A DNA stretch of 64,000 bases from Sphingobacterium thalpophilum (GCF_038396785.1 NZ_CP151087.1:1922001-1986000); one strand, 5' to 3'. Positions 25,674 through 37,215 are shown, counted from the stretch's first letter. The notes: generated by a model from the letters alone, not told the origin. Program-made: numbers and translations.

Positions 25674-27131
25674 ATGAGTGAAGAAACCACAAATAAACAG
25701 GAAATGCCCGAACAATTATCGGACATATTATTGGTACTGGACAAAGAAAAAATGAAAATCCAAGCCGTAAAGAGCATAGACGAAAACGGGAAAATGGAAA
25801 CCGTTGACCCCACGAAGAAAAACCAAAACCAGTTTATGCGTGTGGACAAGAGTGGCGATTTCTTTTCCAACTTCTTTTCCAATTTTTTTAGCCAACTAAA
25901 GAACCCTACCAATTTTTCATTTTTCAAAGTGCCTGCACCTATCGCCGTTGAGAAAGCACAGGAAATGCAAAAGCAGGTAGATAAGCCAACTTCGGAAGGC
26001 GAAAAAGTGATGAAAGAACACGAAGTCAAAACCGCCACACAAGAGAATAATAAACAAGAAAATAAAAATGATATGGCAACAGCACAGACAACGCCGGATG
26101 TAAGCGAATACCGCTATAAGCCGGAGCAGATTGATTGGGATACAATGACCAATCTCGGATTAAGCAAGGAATACCTTGAAAAAAGAAACCTGCTTGAACC
26201 TTTATTGAAAGGTTATAAAACCAATGAACTCGTACCGATAGGGGTTAATCTTGGAGGTACTATTCTCCGCACAGACGCCCGACTGTCATTACAGCAAGCC
26301 GAAGACGGAAAAATTGTTGTGGGAATACACGGCATCAAAAAAGAGCCTAATCTGCATTTTGAGTTTTTTGGACACAAATTTACTGATGAGGACAAGAAAA
26401 ACCTGCTCGAAACGGGCAATATGGGGCGTGTGGTTGATTTGAAAAATTCCAAGACTGGCGAACTAATGCCGTCCATTATCAGTATTGACAGGCTTACCAA
26501 TGATGTCATTGCACTGCGAACGGATTTTATTAAAATTCCCGATGAGATTAAGGGTGTAAAACTCAATGATGAGCAAAAGCAAACCTTAATGGAGGGCAAA
26601 CCGCTCAAATTGGAGGGTATGATTTCCACAAAAGGAACGGAGTTTTCGGCAACGGTACAGTACAATGCCGATAAACGCTATACCGAATTTCTGTTTGACC
26701 GCAGTAACTACAACGGACAAAAGCAAAACAACCAACAGAATAATCAACAAAGCCAACCACAGGAAGCTCCAAAAACATTTCGTGGCAAGGAACTGACCGA
26801 TGATCAATACAAGGATTTCAAAGCGGGTCAAACCATATATATGGCAGGTCTGGTTGATAAGAAAGGGCAAACGTACAACGGTTACATCACGTTCAACAAA
26901 GACACCGGAAAAACTGGCTTTGAGTTTCCAAATCAATATAAAGAAAGAATGCAGCCAACCGAATCCCATAAAACGCAAACTGCGGTCAATTCGGAGGGCA
27001 AGACCAACGAAGCGACCAAAAATATCAACGAGCCTTTGAAGTCCGGACAGCAAACACCGAAAAATAAACAACAGCAGGAACAACAGGAAAAGCCCAAAGC
27101 ACCTGCAAAGTCCAAAGGCAGAAAAATGTAG
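25674..27131 (+). CDS. Orf3-like DUF3945/DUF4099 mobile-element protein
   Basis: The 485 residues include two related modules of the type KGxxLTDEQxxxLxxGxTIxxxGxxxKKGxxF (about 295-335 and 385-430), as in DUF3945, and an upstream DUF4099-like region (about 140-280, with LGGTILRTDARLSL). The ends are low-complexity, Gln/Lys-rich and probably disordered. Such proteins precede the topoisomerase in Bacteroidota conjugative elements (orf3 of CTnDOT). Function unknown; not an enzyme by visible motif. It lies 6 bases before topB. Confidence 0.75.
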   Translation: MSEETTNKQEMPEQLSDILLVLDKEKMKIQAVKSIDENGKMETVDPTKKNQNQFMRVDKSGDFFSNFFSNFFSQLKNPTNFSFFKVPAPIAVEKAQEMQKQVDKPTSEGEKVMKEHEVKTATQENNKQENKNDMATAQTTPDVSEYRYKPEQIDWDTMTNLGLSKEYLEKRNLLEPLLKGYKTNELVPIGVNLGGTILRTDARLSLQQAEDGKIVVGIHGIKKEPNLHFEFFGHKFTDEDKKNLLETGNMGRVVDLKNSKTGELMPSIISIDRLTNDVIALRTDFIKIPDEIKGVKLNDEQKQTLMEGKPLKLEGMISTKGTEFSATVQYNADKRYTEFLFDRSNYNGQKQNNQQNNQQSQPQEAPKTFRGKELTDDQYKDFKAGQTIYMAGLVDKKGQTYNGYITFNKDTGKTGFEFPNQYKERMQPTESHKTQTAVNSEGKTNEATKNINEPLKSGQQTPKNKQQQEQQEKPKAPAKSKGRKM

Positions 27132-27137
27132 TAAAAT

Positions 27138-29222
27138 ATGAAAACAATAATTGCAGAAAAACCAAGCGTAGCAAGGGAAATAGCCGGACTTGTGGGAGCA
27201 TCCGATAAAAAGGACGGCTACCTGACAGGTAACGGCTATTTTGTTACGTGGGCATTCGGTCATTTGATAGGATTGGGAATGCCCGAAGATTACGGGATTT
27301 CAGGATTTGACAAGGCATCATTGCCAATATTGCCAAACCCTTTTTTATTGACCGTTCGGAAAGTCAAAAAAGACAAAGGCTATACCGCCGATACAGGAGC
27401 ATTAAAGCAACTAAAGGTTATTGAGCAACTCTTTAACCGTAGTAACAGCATCATTGTAGCTACTGATGCAGGTCGGGAGGGTGAATTGATATTTCGGTAC
27501 ATTTATGAATACCTGAAATGCAATAAACCCTTTGAACGGCTTTGGATAAGTTCGCTGACCGAAAAAGCCATCAAACAGGGTTTTGAGAACCTCAAAGACG
27601 GGGCAGCATTTGACGGATTGTATCAGGCGGCACAAGGCAGAAGCCGTGCCGATTGGTTGGTGGGCATCAATGCTACACAATCACTCTCCATTGCCGCAGG
27701 CAACGGGGTTTACTCGCTCGGAAGAGTACAAACACCCACACTCGCTTTGATATGCAAACGTTATTTGGAAAACAAAAATTTCTCGGTGCAGCAATATTGG
27801 CAGATACAGTTATTGCATCACAAAGCAGGTATTGATTTTAAAAGCCTTTCTAAAACTAAATGGGAAGACCAAAAACTCGCTAATGATACGCTGAAATCCA
27901 TTCAGCGAAGCGATACGGCAACAATTACATCGGTAGAAACCAAAAGGGTTACAGAGCAACCGCCTTTGTTGTTTGACCTTACAGGATTGCAAAAGGAAGC
28001 AAACAAAAAGCTCAACCTTTCTGCCGAAGAAACGCTGAACATTGCCCAAAGCCTTTACGAAAAGAAGTTTATCACTTACCCTCGCACCGGAAGCAAATAC
28101 ATTCCCGAAGATATGTGGGCAGAAATTCCCAATCTCGTAAGAGCATTGCAGGACAGGGAAACCTGCAAACAAGCTGTAACCAAAGTGAAATGGGGTCGTT
28201 TCAACAAACGTATCGTGAACGACCTGCGTGTTACCGACCATCACGGTTTGTTGATTACGGATAAAATACCATCTGCCCTGAACGCAAAGGAAAATGCGGT
28301 TTATGATATGATTGCTTTTCGACTGCTCGAAGCCATTTCACAAGCCTGTAGCAAGGAGATAACCGATGTGGCTTTACAGGCATTGCATTACGACTTTACG
28401 GCAAAAGGCTGTAAGATTATTGAACCAGGCTGGCGTTCCATTAAAGGCAATTTTTCGGATGATGATAGCGAACCTGTACAGGATTTGCCCGAACTGAAAA
28501 AAGGCGATGAAATCAAAATAAAAGAAGCCTCCGTTTTGGAAAAGCAAACCAAACCGCCTGTGCTTTATACCGAATCAGGTCTATTGTCGGCAATGGAAAA
28601 TGCAGGCAGAGAAATCGAAAACGAGGACGAACGGAAAGCCCTGCAAAATATCGGTATTGGTACGCCTGCTACAAGGGCAGCGATAATCGAAACGCTGTTT
28701 ACCCGCAACTATATCCAACGGGAAAAGAAATCCCTGATACCAACCGAAAAAGGATTGCAGGTATATGGATTGGTTAAGGACAGAAAAATTGCGGACGTGG
28801 CGATGACTGCCGAATGGGAACTGGCATTGCAGAAAATTGAAAACAACGAAGCCGATGCCGGAGCATTTCAAAAAGAAATGGAAACCTATGCAAAGTCCAT
28901 TACTAACGAACTGCTGCAAACTTCCATTGCCCAAAACAACCTGCCTAAATTGGTTTGCCCGAAATGCAAAAGCCAGCAACTCATCATCCGTGACAAGATT
29001 GTCAAATGCATTGATGAAAGCTGTAATTGGATGCAGTTCCGCAATGTGTGTGGTGTACAAATCAGCATAGCCGATATTGAAAGCCTTGTCAATAAAAGGA
29101 AAACTTCGCTCATCAAAGGAATGAAAAGCAAAGCCGGAAAGAAATTCGATGCGTACATCGTACTAAATGCCAATGCTGAGAGTTCCTTTGAATTTGAGAA
29201 GAACAAAAACTACAAAAAGTAA
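27138..29222 (+). CDS. topB: Type IA DNA topoisomerase (Exc/TopB-like)
   Basis: A 694-residue topoisomerase III-type protein: TOPRIM domain at the N-terminus (IIAEKPSVAREIAG; the acidic triad in VATDAGREGELI), the catalytic Tyr in KKFITYPRTGSKYIPEDM near residue 315, and a C-terminal zinc ribbon (CPKCKS...C...C). It relaxes or decatenates DNA strands. In CTnDOT the equivalent gene is exc, needed for full excision in vivo. It overlaps the next gene by one base (TAATG). Confidence 0.93.
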   Translation: MKTIIAEKPSVAREIAGLVGASDKKDGYLTGNGYFVTWAFGHLIGLGMPEDYGISGFDKASLPILPNPFLLTVRKVKKDKGYTADTGALKQLKVIEQLFNRSNSIIVATDAGREGELIFRYIYEYLKCNKPFERLWISSLTEKAIKQGFENLKDGAAFDGLYQAAQGRSRADWLVGINATQSLSIAAGNGVYSLGRVQTPTLALICKRYLENKNFSVQQYWQIQLLHHKAGIDFKSLSKTKWEDQKLANDTLKSIQRSDTATITSVETKRVTEQPPLLFDLTGLQKEANKKLNLSAEETLNIAQSLYEKKFITYPRTGSKYIPEDMWAEIPNLVRALQDRETCKQAVTKVKWGRFNKRIVNDLRVTDHHGLLITDKIPSALNAKENAVYDMIAFRLLEAISQACSKEITDVALQALHYDFTAKGCKIIEPGWRSIKGNFSDDDSEPVQDLPELKKGDEIKIKEASVLEKQTKPPVLYTESGLLSAMENAGREIENEDERKALQNIGIGTPATRAAIIETLFTRNYIQREKKSLIPTEKGLQVYGLVKDRKIADVAMTAEWELALQKIENNEADAGAFQKEMETYAKSITNELLQTSIAQNNLPKLVCPKCKSQQLIIRDKIVKCIDESCNWMQFRNVCGVQISIADIESLVNKRKTSLIKGMKSKAGKKFDAYIVLNANAESSFEFEKNKNYKK

Positions 29223-30100
29223 TGGAAAACAAGCCCACAGTTATACCCAAAGAAATCAACAATCTGATTTATACCATACGAGGTAAACAGGTAATGCTGG
29301 ATAGTGACCTTGCTACATTATATCAGGTGGAAACCAAAATATTGAACAAGGCTGTAAAAAGAAATATTGAAAGGTTTCCCGATAAATTCTGTTTTCAACT
29401 GACTGAAGAAGAAAGTGATTTTTTGAGGTTCCAAATTGGAACCTCAAACGTAGGGCGAGGCGGAAGACGTTATCTGCCCTACGTTTTTACCGAACAAGGA
29501 ATAGCAATGTTGTCGGCTGTACTCCGTTCTGATGTCGCTGTTAGGGTTAGTATTGAGATAATGGACGCATTTGTAGAAATGCGGAGGATGTTAATGAGTA
29601 ATGCTTCATTATTTCATCGTTTGGATAAGATTGAAATCAGGCAATTAGAAACCGACCAAAAGATTGAGGAAATATTTAAGGCATTGGAAAGCGACAAGCT
29701 CCACAGCGAAAAAGGTATTTTCTATAACGGACAGGTTTTTGATGCTTATACCTTTGTTTCGGATATTATCCGAAGTGCCGAAAGCTCCATTATCCTGCTC
29801 GATAATTATGTGGACGATACGGTACTGACTTTATTGGGCAAACGCAGTACGAATGTAACTGCCACCATATATACCAAATCTATCAGCAATCAATTACGGC
29901 TGGATTTACAACGGTACAACAGCCAATATCCTTCGATTGAAGTTGAGATTTTCTCCGATGCTCACGACCGATTTTTGATTATTGACGGTACGGAGCTGTA
30001 CCATATCGGAGCATCACTCAAAGACCTGGGCAAAAAATGGTTTGCCTTTTCACGAATGGATATTGAAGTCGGCAGGATGCTTCAAATCCTTAATAAATAG
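29222..30100 (+). CDS. ORF6N-domain protein with PLD-like C-terminus
   Basis: The 292-residue protein opens with an ORF6N (KilA-N-related) DNA-binding domain (about 8-125: IYTIRGKQVMLDSDLATLYQV, RYLPYVFTEQGIAMLSAVL). The second half (about 165-290) is not the usual coiled coil alone; SIILLDNYVDDTVLTLL and HDRFLIIDGTELYHIG resemble a phospholipase-D-type HxxxD fold with a single D/H motif. It is coupled to topB by TAATG. A nuclease or defence role is possible; phage anti-repressors use the same N-domain. Function unproven. Confidence 0.75.
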   Translation: MENKPTVIPKEINNLIYTIRGKQVMLDSDLATLYQVETKILNKAVKRNIERFPDKFCFQLTEEESDFLRFQIGTSNVGRGGRRYLPYVFTEQGIAMLSAVLRSDVAVRVSIEIMDAFVEMRRMLMSNASLFHRLDKIEIRQLETDQKIEEIFKALESDKLHSEKGIFYNGQVFDAYTFVSDIIRSAESSIILLDNYVDDTVLTLLGKRSTNVTATIYTKSISNQLRLDLQRYNSQYPSIEVEIFSDAHDRFLIIDGTELYHIGASLKDLGKKWFAFSRMDIEVGRMLQILNK

Positions 30101-30101
30101 T

Positions 30102-30125
30102 AAACCCTCCAAATTCGGAGGGTTT
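30102..30125. terminator. Bidirectional terminator
   Basis: Nine-base arms AAACCCTCC and GGAGGGTTT with loop AAATTC, then a TTTTATTATTAT run on the plus strand. It lies between the convergent ORF6N and histone H1 genes. Confidence 0.85.
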
Positions 30126-30130
30126 TATTA

Positions 30131-30307
30131 TTATACTTTAGAAGCTTCCAAAGATGCTTTTCTAAATTCTTTTAGCAATTTTTCAAGTTCTAAAGAAGTT
30201 TTACGAGCTCTTGTACCTGCTGCTTTATTTCCTTTTTCTGCCTGTAATTCTGCATCAGCTTTTAACGTTTCAAAACTTGTGCTGATTTTTTCGATTAGTT
30301 CTTTCAT
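30131..30307 (-). CDS. Bacteroidota histone H1-like protein
   Basis: A 58-residue, Lys/Ala-rich helical protein (MKELIEKISTSFETLKADAE at the start, then GNKAAGTRARKTSLELEKLL and KEFRKASLEASK). This matches the small histone H1 (Hc1-like) proteins of Bacteroidota, which bind DNA without sequence preference. It is on the opposite strand to all neighbours, between the excision block and the DUF1896 gene. Element-borne copies may compact or silence the element; that is inference. Confidence 0.8.
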   Translation of the reverse strand: MKELIEKISTSFETLKADAELQAEKGNKAAGTRARKTSLELEKLLKEFRKASLEASKV

Positions 30308-30477
30308 TATGATATTGTATATATATTTCTAAAGGGCAAAAATACACTTTTCTGTTTTAAGTAAGGTAGAAATACGACAAATCCTACCTATCAAAGCCAA
30401 TTCCTGCCACTTCTGTAAATGCTCCTATCTACTGCTATAATTTTAGGCTTTAAGTAAAATTCTAAACAAAATATAGT

Positions 30478-30915
30478 ATGAGTACACAGCAAAAAGACTT
30501 GTCGTATTACCGTTTACGACTGCAAGAACACCTTAATAGTAGCTTTCCCGAAAAAGCACACGACCACAAATTTATCGACCAGCGTTCTTCGTGGGCTGCC
30601 AACGCCTACGAGGGTGCTTTCCGTTCGGGAAATACCATTGAGCACTGCAACGAGATAGCCAATTATATACTTTTCGAGGGCTTGCACTTCTCCAAATTTG
30701 ATACGGTTTTTCAGGTCGTGTGCAATGAGTTCGACACCATTATGGCAGACGAGGAACTGCGACCATTTGCACTGAAAATGTTCCCTGTTTGTGAAGCTGT
30801 TTTTTCAAAGTATCAACTAACCGATGATTTCGCCTACGGGTATGAGTTTGATGTCCTCTACACCGAACTGACGGGAACAATCGCAATATGGATACAGGAA
30901 AATGGGCTTCAGTAA
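30478..30915 (+). CDS. DUF1896 mobile-element protein
   Basis: A 145-residue protein with the DUF1896 pattern ([20 protein letters not shown] near 8-27, [20 protein letters not shown] near 90-110, [16 protein letters not shown]). The family is confined to Bacteroidota conjugative elements, next to the large methylase-helicase gene, which it overlaps here by 14 bases. Function unknown. Confidence 0.8.
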   Translation: MSTQQKDLSYYRLRLQEHLNSSFPEKAHDHKFIDQRSSWAANAYEGAFRSGNTIEHCNEIANYILFEGLHFSKFDTVFQVVCNEFDTIMADEELRPFALKMFPVCEAVFSKYQLTDDFAYGYEFDVLYTELTGTIAIWIQENGLQ

Positions 30916-33900
30916 AAAGCAACATATCCAACAGAATATTGATGCCCTGCGAATTGCTTTTAAACTGGAAAAGGAGAAACGGCAAGCGACCGCAGAGGAA
31001 AGACTGCTAATGATGCAATACAGCGGATTTGGCGGTCTTAAATTCGTTCTGAACCCCATAGCGAACGAAATAGACATCAACCATTGGCGGAAAACCGAAC
31101 ACGATTTATTCCCGATTACGCAGGAACTCCACCAACTACTCAAAGAAAATTCTACGGACGAAAAGCAATACCGCCGGTATGTGGACAGTATGAAAAGTTC
31201 GGTACTGACCGCTTTTTATACACCGCCGGAGGTTATCAACGCTATATCCTCAACATTGAGGGATAGCGGTCTGAACATTGACAAATTCCTCGACCCCTCC
31301 GCAGGTATCGGGTCTTTTGTTCAGTCCTTTGCAGAGAGCCAAACCAAAGTTACAGCCTATGAAAAGGATTTATTGACGGGCAAAATATTAAAACACCTTT
31401 ATCCTGAAAGCAATATACGTGTGAGTGGCTTTGAGGAAATCTCCGAAAAGGAACACAACGCCTATGATGTAATTGCAAGCAATATCCCTTTCGGCGATAC
31501 TTCCGTGTTTGACCTTTCGTTTTCCCGAAGTAAGGATAGTGCAAAAATACAAGCTGCCCGAAGCATCCATAATTATTTCTTTTTGAAAGGAAATGATATG
31601 CTCCGGGAGGGCGGTTTGCAGGCATTCATTACCTCGCAGGGGATTTTAAACAGTCCGAAGAATGAGCCGATACGCAGGGCGTTAATGGAAAACAATAATT
31701 TGGTTTCGGTTGTGCGGCTGCCAAACAATCTGTTTACAGAATATGCAGGTACAGAGGTTGGAAGCGATTTGATAATCCTGCAAAAGAATACGGCAAAACA
31801 AAGCCTGACCGAAACGGAAGAACTGTTTTGCCAAAGCAAGCAAACCAAATACAATACGCCAAGCAATGCTTACTTTCAAAATGGTACAAGGGTCATACAT
31901 ACCGACCGTAAAATAGATACCGACCCTTATGGACAACCCGCAATCATCTATACCCATAAAGACGGTGTTGCCGGAATTGCCAAAGATTTGAAACAGATGC
32001 TTTCCGAAGATTTTGGAAAGCACCTGAGTTTGGATTTGTATAAAGGCGAACGGAACGATGAGCCAATCGTACAAATTCCGGTACAGTCAACGCCTCCAGT
32101 CATTGAGCGTGAAATTATTCAGCCGGAACAACCTCGTTTTACCCCACCGAACATAGTACAGGAAAGTCCGCAAGAACTAACACAACTAAGCATTTTCGAC
32201 CTGTTTGAAAATATGAGCGAACCTGTAATGGCAGTTGCTCCACCCAAAAGAACCACGCAAGCCAAAAGACAAACCGTTAACAAAAGACGAGGTGCGATAG
32301 GTCGCCAAACTGACTTGTTCGGTGGGGCGATGCAACAACCTTACACGCCTCCTGCTCCCAATGGCACGGTCAATAGAACAAGTCAAGCCAACGGCAATAA
32401 ACGGGAAGTAATCGGAGATTTGTTTTCGCAACAAAACGGGAATGGCCAAGCTGACAAACCAGCTATTCCCGTGGCTGTTCCTGATACCATTCCCGAACCT
32501 GCCTTATACAGTCAGGAATTGCAACCGTACCACCGTAACGACTGCCTTGTCGTGGATAACGGCTGGGTCGGTCATTTGCAGGAGGTCGATAAGGAAAACG
32601 GAACGGCAATGTTCCACCCGTTGCAACTGCCGTCAGCCCAAAGAGCAAGAGCCGAAGCCTATATCGCTGTACGTGATACCTATAATGACCTGTATCAAAA
32701 AGAAGCCGAAAAGCAAACAGAACATAAAGAGGAAAGAGAAAAACTGAACAGCCTGTATGATGCCTTTGTCAAAGAGTACAGCAACCTGAACAGTGCCGAT
32801 AATATCAAGCTGATTAAAACGGATAGTGCCGGAAAAGAAATCCCGTATTTGGAGCGTGTAAAAGGCGGTATCGTTCAGAAAGCAGATATATTCAGCCACC
32901 CCGTAAGTTTCTCCACTACAACATTAGCAACCGACAATCCGCAGGAAGCATTAGCGGCATCGCTGAACAAATTTGGAACAGTGGATTTGGACTATATGTC
33001 CGAAATCAGCAATATGACCTCCGATGCCCTGAAAGAGCATTTGCACGGTCGTATTTTTTACAACCCGTTGGAAAAGGAGTATGAGATTGCCGAACGCTGG
33101 ATAGCTGGTAACGTGGTGGAGAAAGCCAAAGAAATCAGAACCTACGTTGAGCAAAATCCCGAAGATAAGGAAGCCAGACAAAGCCTTACGGTATTAGAGG
33201 AAGCCCGACCAAGACGTATCGAATTTGAGGAGCTGGACTTCAACCTCGGCGAACGCTGGATACCCACAGGCGTTTACGCCAAATTTGCCTCGCACCTGTT
33301 TGATGCAGATGTAAAAATCCACTATTCGGACAGCTCCGATGATTTTTCGGTCATCTGTAATCAGGGAAACCAAAATATTTGGGTCAAGTATGCGGTCAAG
33401 GCAGAAAGCCGGACTTTTGACGGCGTTGCCCTGCTGAAACACGCCCTTGTTAATACCACGCCGGATATTACCAAGAAAATCAAGGTTGGCGACCAGGAAG
33501 TCAAGGTCAAGGATATGGAGGCTATACAAATGGCTAATTCCAAAATTGACGAAATCCGCACCGCTTTTACCGATTGGCTACACGCTCAAAGTGATGAGTT
33601 TAAAACCCGACTGACCGACCAATACAACGATACCTTTAACTGCTTTGTCCGTCCGAACTATGACGGCTCTCATCAGGACTTTGCAGGCTTAGACCGCAAA
33701 GCGTTGGGTATCGAAGACCTGTACAATAGCCAAAAGGACACCGTTTGGATGATTAAGCTCAACAACGGGGCTATCTGTGACCACGAGGTCGGTGCTGGGA
33801 AAACATTGGTTATGTGTACGGCAGCACAGGAAATGAAGCGTTTGGGCTTGGCACACAAACCAATGATAATCGGATTAAAAAGTAATGTACACGAAATCGC

Positions 33901-36331
33901 AGAAGCCTACCGCACCGCCTATCCGCACGCTAAAATACTGTTTCCAGGAAAGGAAGATTTCACTCCCCAAAAACGCCTGCGGATATTCGGGGATATTAAA
34001 AACAACGATTGGGATTGTGTGATTTTGACCCACGACCAATTCGGAATGATACCCCAAAGCCCCGAAATTCAAAAGGAAATCCTCGAAATAGAATTGGATA
34101 ACGTGGAGCGAAACCTGTACGCAATGGAGGCAGACGGTGCGGAAGTAACAAGAGGTATGCTTGCCGGAGCCATCAAGCGAAAGGATAATCTCGAAGTCAA
34201 GCTAAAGACTTTACAGCACGATATTGAGAACCGGAAAGATGATATTGTCGATTTCAAAATGATGGGCATAGACCATTTGTTTATCGACGAGAGCCACCAA
34301 TTCAAAAATTTGATGTTCAATACCCGTCACAGCCGTGTAGCCGGATTGGGTAATGTGGACGGTAGCCAAAAAGCGATGAACCTGCTTTTTGCTATCCGTA
34401 CCATTCAGGAGCGAACCGATGCGGATATGGGGGCAACCTTTCTTTCGGGAACGACCATCAGCAATTCATTGACTGAATTGTACCTCCTGTTCAAATACTT
34501 GCGACCACGGGCATTGGAGAAACAAGGCATTAACTGTTTTGATGCGTGGGCAGCGATTTACGCACGTAAAACGACCGATTATGAATTTTCGGTAGCGAAC
34601 AATATCGTGGCAAAAGAACGCTTCCGTTATTTCATCAAGGTACCGGAGCTGGCACAGTTCTACTCGGAAATCACGGATTATAGGACGGCAAAGGATATAG
34701 GCATTGACCGCCCCGAAAAAAAAGAAATCCTGTACAATATTCCGCCTACGCCTGACCAAGCGGAGTTTATTCAGAACCTAATGGAGTTTGCCAAATCAGG
34801 CGATGCGACTTTGCTCGGCAGACACCCATTGTCAAAATCAGAAGAAAAAGCGAAAATGCTTATCGCTACGGACTACGCCCGTAAGATGTCTTTGGATATG
34901 CGAATGGTAAGCGGCATTTATGAAGACCACCCCGACAATAAAGCCTCGCATTGTGCCAATAATATTGCGAAGTATTACAACAAATATAACGCACAGAAAG
35001 GTACACAATTCGTGTTCTCTGATTTGGGAACGTACAAGCCGAACGAATGGAATGTGTACTCGGAAATCAAACGCAAGCTCGTGGAAGACCACGACATACC
35101 TGCGAATGAAGTCCGGTTTATTCAGGAAGCCAAAACGGACAAACAACGTAAGGAATTGATTAAGGGAATGAACGAGGGCAAAATCCGTGTGCTGTTTGGT
35201 TCTACAAGTATGTTGGGTACAGGTGTCAATGCACAGAAAAGAGCCGTTGCCGTTCATCATTTAGATACGCCTTGGCGACCAAGCGACCTTGCCCAGCGTG
35301 ATGGTCGGGCAATCCGCAAAGGCAATGAAATTGCCAAACATTTTGCCGATAACAAATTAGATGTAATCATTTATGCCGTTGAGAAATCGTTGGATAGTTA
35401 CAAATTCAATTTGCTGTTTAACAAACAGCTATTTATCGACCAATTAAAATCCAATAATCTCGGCAAGCGAACCATTGATGAGGGCAGTATGGACGAAAAA
35501 TCGGGTATGAATTTCTCCGAATACGTGGCAATCCTGTCAGGAAATACAGATTTGTTGGATAAGGCAAGAGTTGAAAAACAGATTGCCGGACTGGAAAGCG
35601 AAAAGCAGGCGTTTACCCGCTCTAAGTATAGTGCTAAATCCAAATTGGAAAACTATACGGAAGAATTTAACGCAGCTCAATCACGCCTCAACCGAATGAC
35701 AACCGATTGGGATAACTTACAGCAACGCATACAAAAACGGCAGGACGGAAAAATCTTAAACCCTGTTCAGTTGGACGGCTTGTCGCCCAATGCGAATGTC
35801 AAACAGATTGGAACCAAGCTCAACGAGATTTCGGACAAAGCCCGTACAGGTGGGGATTATCAGGAGATTGGCAGTTTGTACGGATTTCAGCTATTGGTTA
35901 AAACGGAAATATCGCAAAAAGACGGCGTAGATATTCGGGTAAACCGCTTTTTCATACAGGGAGAGGGAAATATTAAGTACAATCACAATTTCGGAGTGAT
36001 TGCCAAAGACCCTGAAACCGCCTCCCTAAACTTTTTGAGGGCATTGGAGAAACTGCCGTCCTATATGGCAAAGGAGCGGGAAAGCATTGCTAATTATCAA
36101 AAGGATATACCGATACTTCAGGAGGTTGTTAATGGTACGTGGTCTAAAGAAAACCGATTGAGCGAACTGAAAACGGAGCTGGCAGCTATTGAGCGAAAAA
36201 TACAGTTATCCATCACTCCTGAACCTAAAGAAGATGCTGTGGAGCAGACCGAAAAACAGAAAGAAACGCAAAAGGTTTCAGAGAGCATTGTACGGACAAA
36301 GGGTATTCATCTGCCTCGTGGGGTATTGTAA
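30902..36331 (+). CDS. Methylase-helicase fusion of conjugative elements
   Basis: At 1,809 residues this is the largest gene here. Near residue 120 an N6-adenine methyltransferase-like domain has [15 protein letters not shown] (AdoMet site), and the catalytic motif reads SNIPFG near 185 where NPPF is usual. A middle linker is low-complexity (about 400-540). From about 950 there is an SF2/SNF2-type helicase: [12 protein letters not shown] (Walker A), LFIDESHQF, and [20 protein letters not shown] with [18 protein letters not shown] (motifs V-VI). The C-terminus is coiled coil. Similar fusions occur in most Bacteroidota ICEs, and phage P1 DarB, an anti-restriction protein, has related architecture. 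Protecting transferred DNA is a reasonable inference. Confidence 0.85.
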   Translation: MGFSKKQHIQQNIDALRIAFKLEKEKRQATAEERLLMMQYSGFGGLKFVLNPIANEIDINHWRKTEHDLFPITQELHQLLKENSTDEKQYRRYVDSMKSSVLTAFYTPPEVINAISSTLRDSGLNIDKFLDPSAGIGSFVQSFAESQTKVTAYEKDLLTGKILKHLYPESNIRVSGFEEISEKEHNAYDVIASNIPFGDTSVFDLSFSRSKDSAKIQAARSIHNYFFLKGNDMLREGGLQAFITSQGILNSPKNEPIRRALMENNNLVSVVRLPNNLFTEYAGTEVGSDLIILQKNTAKQSLTETEELFCQSKQTKYNTPSNAYFQNGTRVIHTDRKIDTDPYGQPAIIYTHKDGVAGIAKDLKQMLSEDFGKHLSLDLYKGERNDEPIVQIPVQSTPPVIEREIIQPEQPRFTPPNIVQESPQELTQLSIFDLFENMSEPVMAVAPPKRTTQAKRQTVNKRRGAIGRQTDLFGGAMQQPYTPPAPNGTVNRTSQANGNKREVIGDLFSQQNGNGQADKPAIPVAVPDTIPEPALYSQELQPYHRNDCLVVDNGWVGHLQEVDKENGTAMFHPLQLPSAQRARAEAYIAVRDTYNDLYQKEAEKQTEHKEEREKLNSLYDAFVKEYSNLNSADNIKLIKTDSAGKEIPYLERVKGGIVQKADIFSHPVSFSTTTLATDNPQEALAASLNKFGTVDLDYMSEISNMTSDALKEHLHGRIFYNPLEKEYEIAERWIAGNVVEKAKEIRTYVEQNPEDKEARQSLTVLEEARPRRIEFEELDFNLGERWIPTGVYAKFASHLFDADVKIHYSDSSDDFSVICNQGNQNIWVKYAVKAESRTFDGVALLKHALVNTTPDITKKIKVGDQEVKVKDMEAIQMANSKIDEIRTAFTDWLHAQSDEFKTRLTDQYNDTFNCFVRPNYDGSHQDFAGLDRKALGIEDLYNSQKDTVWMIKLNNGAICDHEVGAGKTLVMCTAAQEMKRLGLAHKPMIIGLKSNVHEIAEAYRTAYPHAKILFPGKEDFTPQKRLRIFGDIKNNDWDCVILTHDQFGMIPQSPEIQKEILEIELDNVERNLYAMEADGAEVTRGMLAGAIKRKDNLEVKLKTLQHDIENRKDDIVDFKMMGIDHLFIDESHQFKNLMFNTRHSRVAGLGNVDGSQKAMNLLFAIRTIQERTDADMGATFLSGTTISNSLTELYLLFKYLRPRALEKQGINCFDAWAAIYARKTTDYEFSVANNIVAKERFRYFIKVPELAQFYSEITDYRTAKDIGIDRPEKKEILYNIPPTPDQAEFIQNLMEFAKSGDATLLGRHPLSKSEEKAKMLIATDYARKMSLDMRMVSGIYEDHPDNKASHCANNIAKYYNKYNAQKGTQFVFSDLGTYKPNEWNVYSEIKRKLVEDHDIPANEVRFIQEAKTDKQRKELIKGMNEGKIRVLFGSTSMLGTGVNAQKRAVAVHHLDTPWRPSDLAQRDGRAIRKGNEIAKHFADNKLDVIIYAVEKSLDSYKFNLLFNKQLFIDQLKSNNLGKRTIDEGSMDEKSGMNFSEYVAILSGNTDLLDKARVEKQIAGLESEKQAFTRSKYSAKSKLENYTEEFNAAQSRLNRMTTDWDNLQQRIQKRQDGKILNPVQLDGLSPNANVKQIGTKLNEISDKARTGGDYQEIGSLYGFQLLVKTEISQKDGVDIRVNRFFIQGEGNIKYNHNFGVIAKDPETASLNFLRALEKLPSYMAKERESIANYQKDIPILQEVVNGTWSKENRLSELKTELAAIERKIQLSITPEPKEDAVEQTEKQKETQKVSESIVRTKGIHLPRGVL

Positions 36332-36350
36332 TGTAATCTAAAAGTAACCA

Positions 36351-37169
36351 CTATTTTTCGTCCTCTTCGTCCATTTTCCTAATCAAGGCATCACGCAAAC
36401 TGTCCAGAAATTTGGTACGGTTTATTTTCCGGGATTTAAGTTCCATAAACGTATGATAGAAATCGCCCAAACTGATATTGAAGGTATTTTCAAATGTTTT
36501 GGCGATGGCTATTATATCGGCATTGCCAAAAGCACCCTGCGAATGCAGTGCGTAAATCAATTCGGTTAATGCTGTTTTGCTCTCTGCCCAGTTTAACGAA
36601 GCGTGGTAGCGTGATTTCCGCTGGTTGTTGTTATTCAGTTGGTCTTCAATATAGACTTGTATCAGGTCATTGGCGATAATCTTTGCTGCCTTATAATCGT
36701 GGGAAGTGGAAAACCTATGGTCGGTTTCAAAATACACCGTATCCAGGCTCAATTTTATGTCGTGTTTGCCACGCAAAAACAGCTTCTCATCAATAAATGT
36801 ATTATTGGTGCGGTAGTATTTATAAAATTCAATATTATTGTCAAAATACTTTTTGAGCTTTCTCAACTCTTCGTTGAAATGTTTCCTGATTGCCTTTGTT
36901 TCATTAGGCTTTTTTGTTTCGATTTTATAAATGGCATTGTAGTAAATGAGTTTTGCGACAATGGCTGGCTTCTGATGTTTGAAGAAATGAATTTCGGCAT
37001 CAGTATTCTTAAACCCGTTCTTCAGTACGTACTCTTTTACTTCAGATAAAGATTTAACGATAAGTTCTATAATGATTTCAATACGTTGTATAGAGTGTTC
37101 CGATTCGATTTCTATATCCTGAATGTCGTGTTCAAGTTTATGTAGTATTTTATTATAGGTTACATCCAT
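36351..37169 (-). CDS. rteC: RteC-family regulator, copy 3
   Basis: From Met at 37169 (which lines up with copy 1) the protein has 272 residues; an ATG at 37205 would add twelve. It is very like copy 1: EIHFFKHQKPAIVAKLIYYN, FLRGKHDIKLSLDTVYFETD, FSTSHDYKAAKIIANDLIQ, LGDFYHTFMELKSRKINRTK. It trails the TonB receptor and thioredoxin genes on the same strand with short gaps, so it may share their DtxR-type promoter. It is convergent with the methylase-helicase. Its target is unknown. Confidence 0.8.
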   Translation of the reverse strand: MDVTYNKILHKLEHDIQDIEIESEHSIQRIEIIIELIVKSLSEVKEYVLKNGFKNTDAEIHFFKHQKPAIVAKLIYYNAIYKIETKKPNETKAIRKHFNEELRKLKKYFDNNIEFYKYYRTNNTFIDEKLFLRGKHDIKLSLDTVYFETDHRFSTSHDYKAAKIIANDLIQVYIEDQLNNNNQRKSRYHASLNWAESKTALTELIYALHSQGAFGNADIIAIAKTFENTFNISLGDFYHTFMELKSRKINRTKFLDSLRDALIRKMDEEDEK

Positions 37170-37215
37170 AGCTTTAATTAAATGTGAAAAAACAGACCAA
37201 TGCATTTAACAAACT

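Noticed and set aside
26586-27263. 225-residue minus frame
   Set aside because: It is antisense to the orf3-like and topoisomerase genes and is Cys/Phe/Leu-rich, a typical shadow of Lys/Gln-rich coding sequence.
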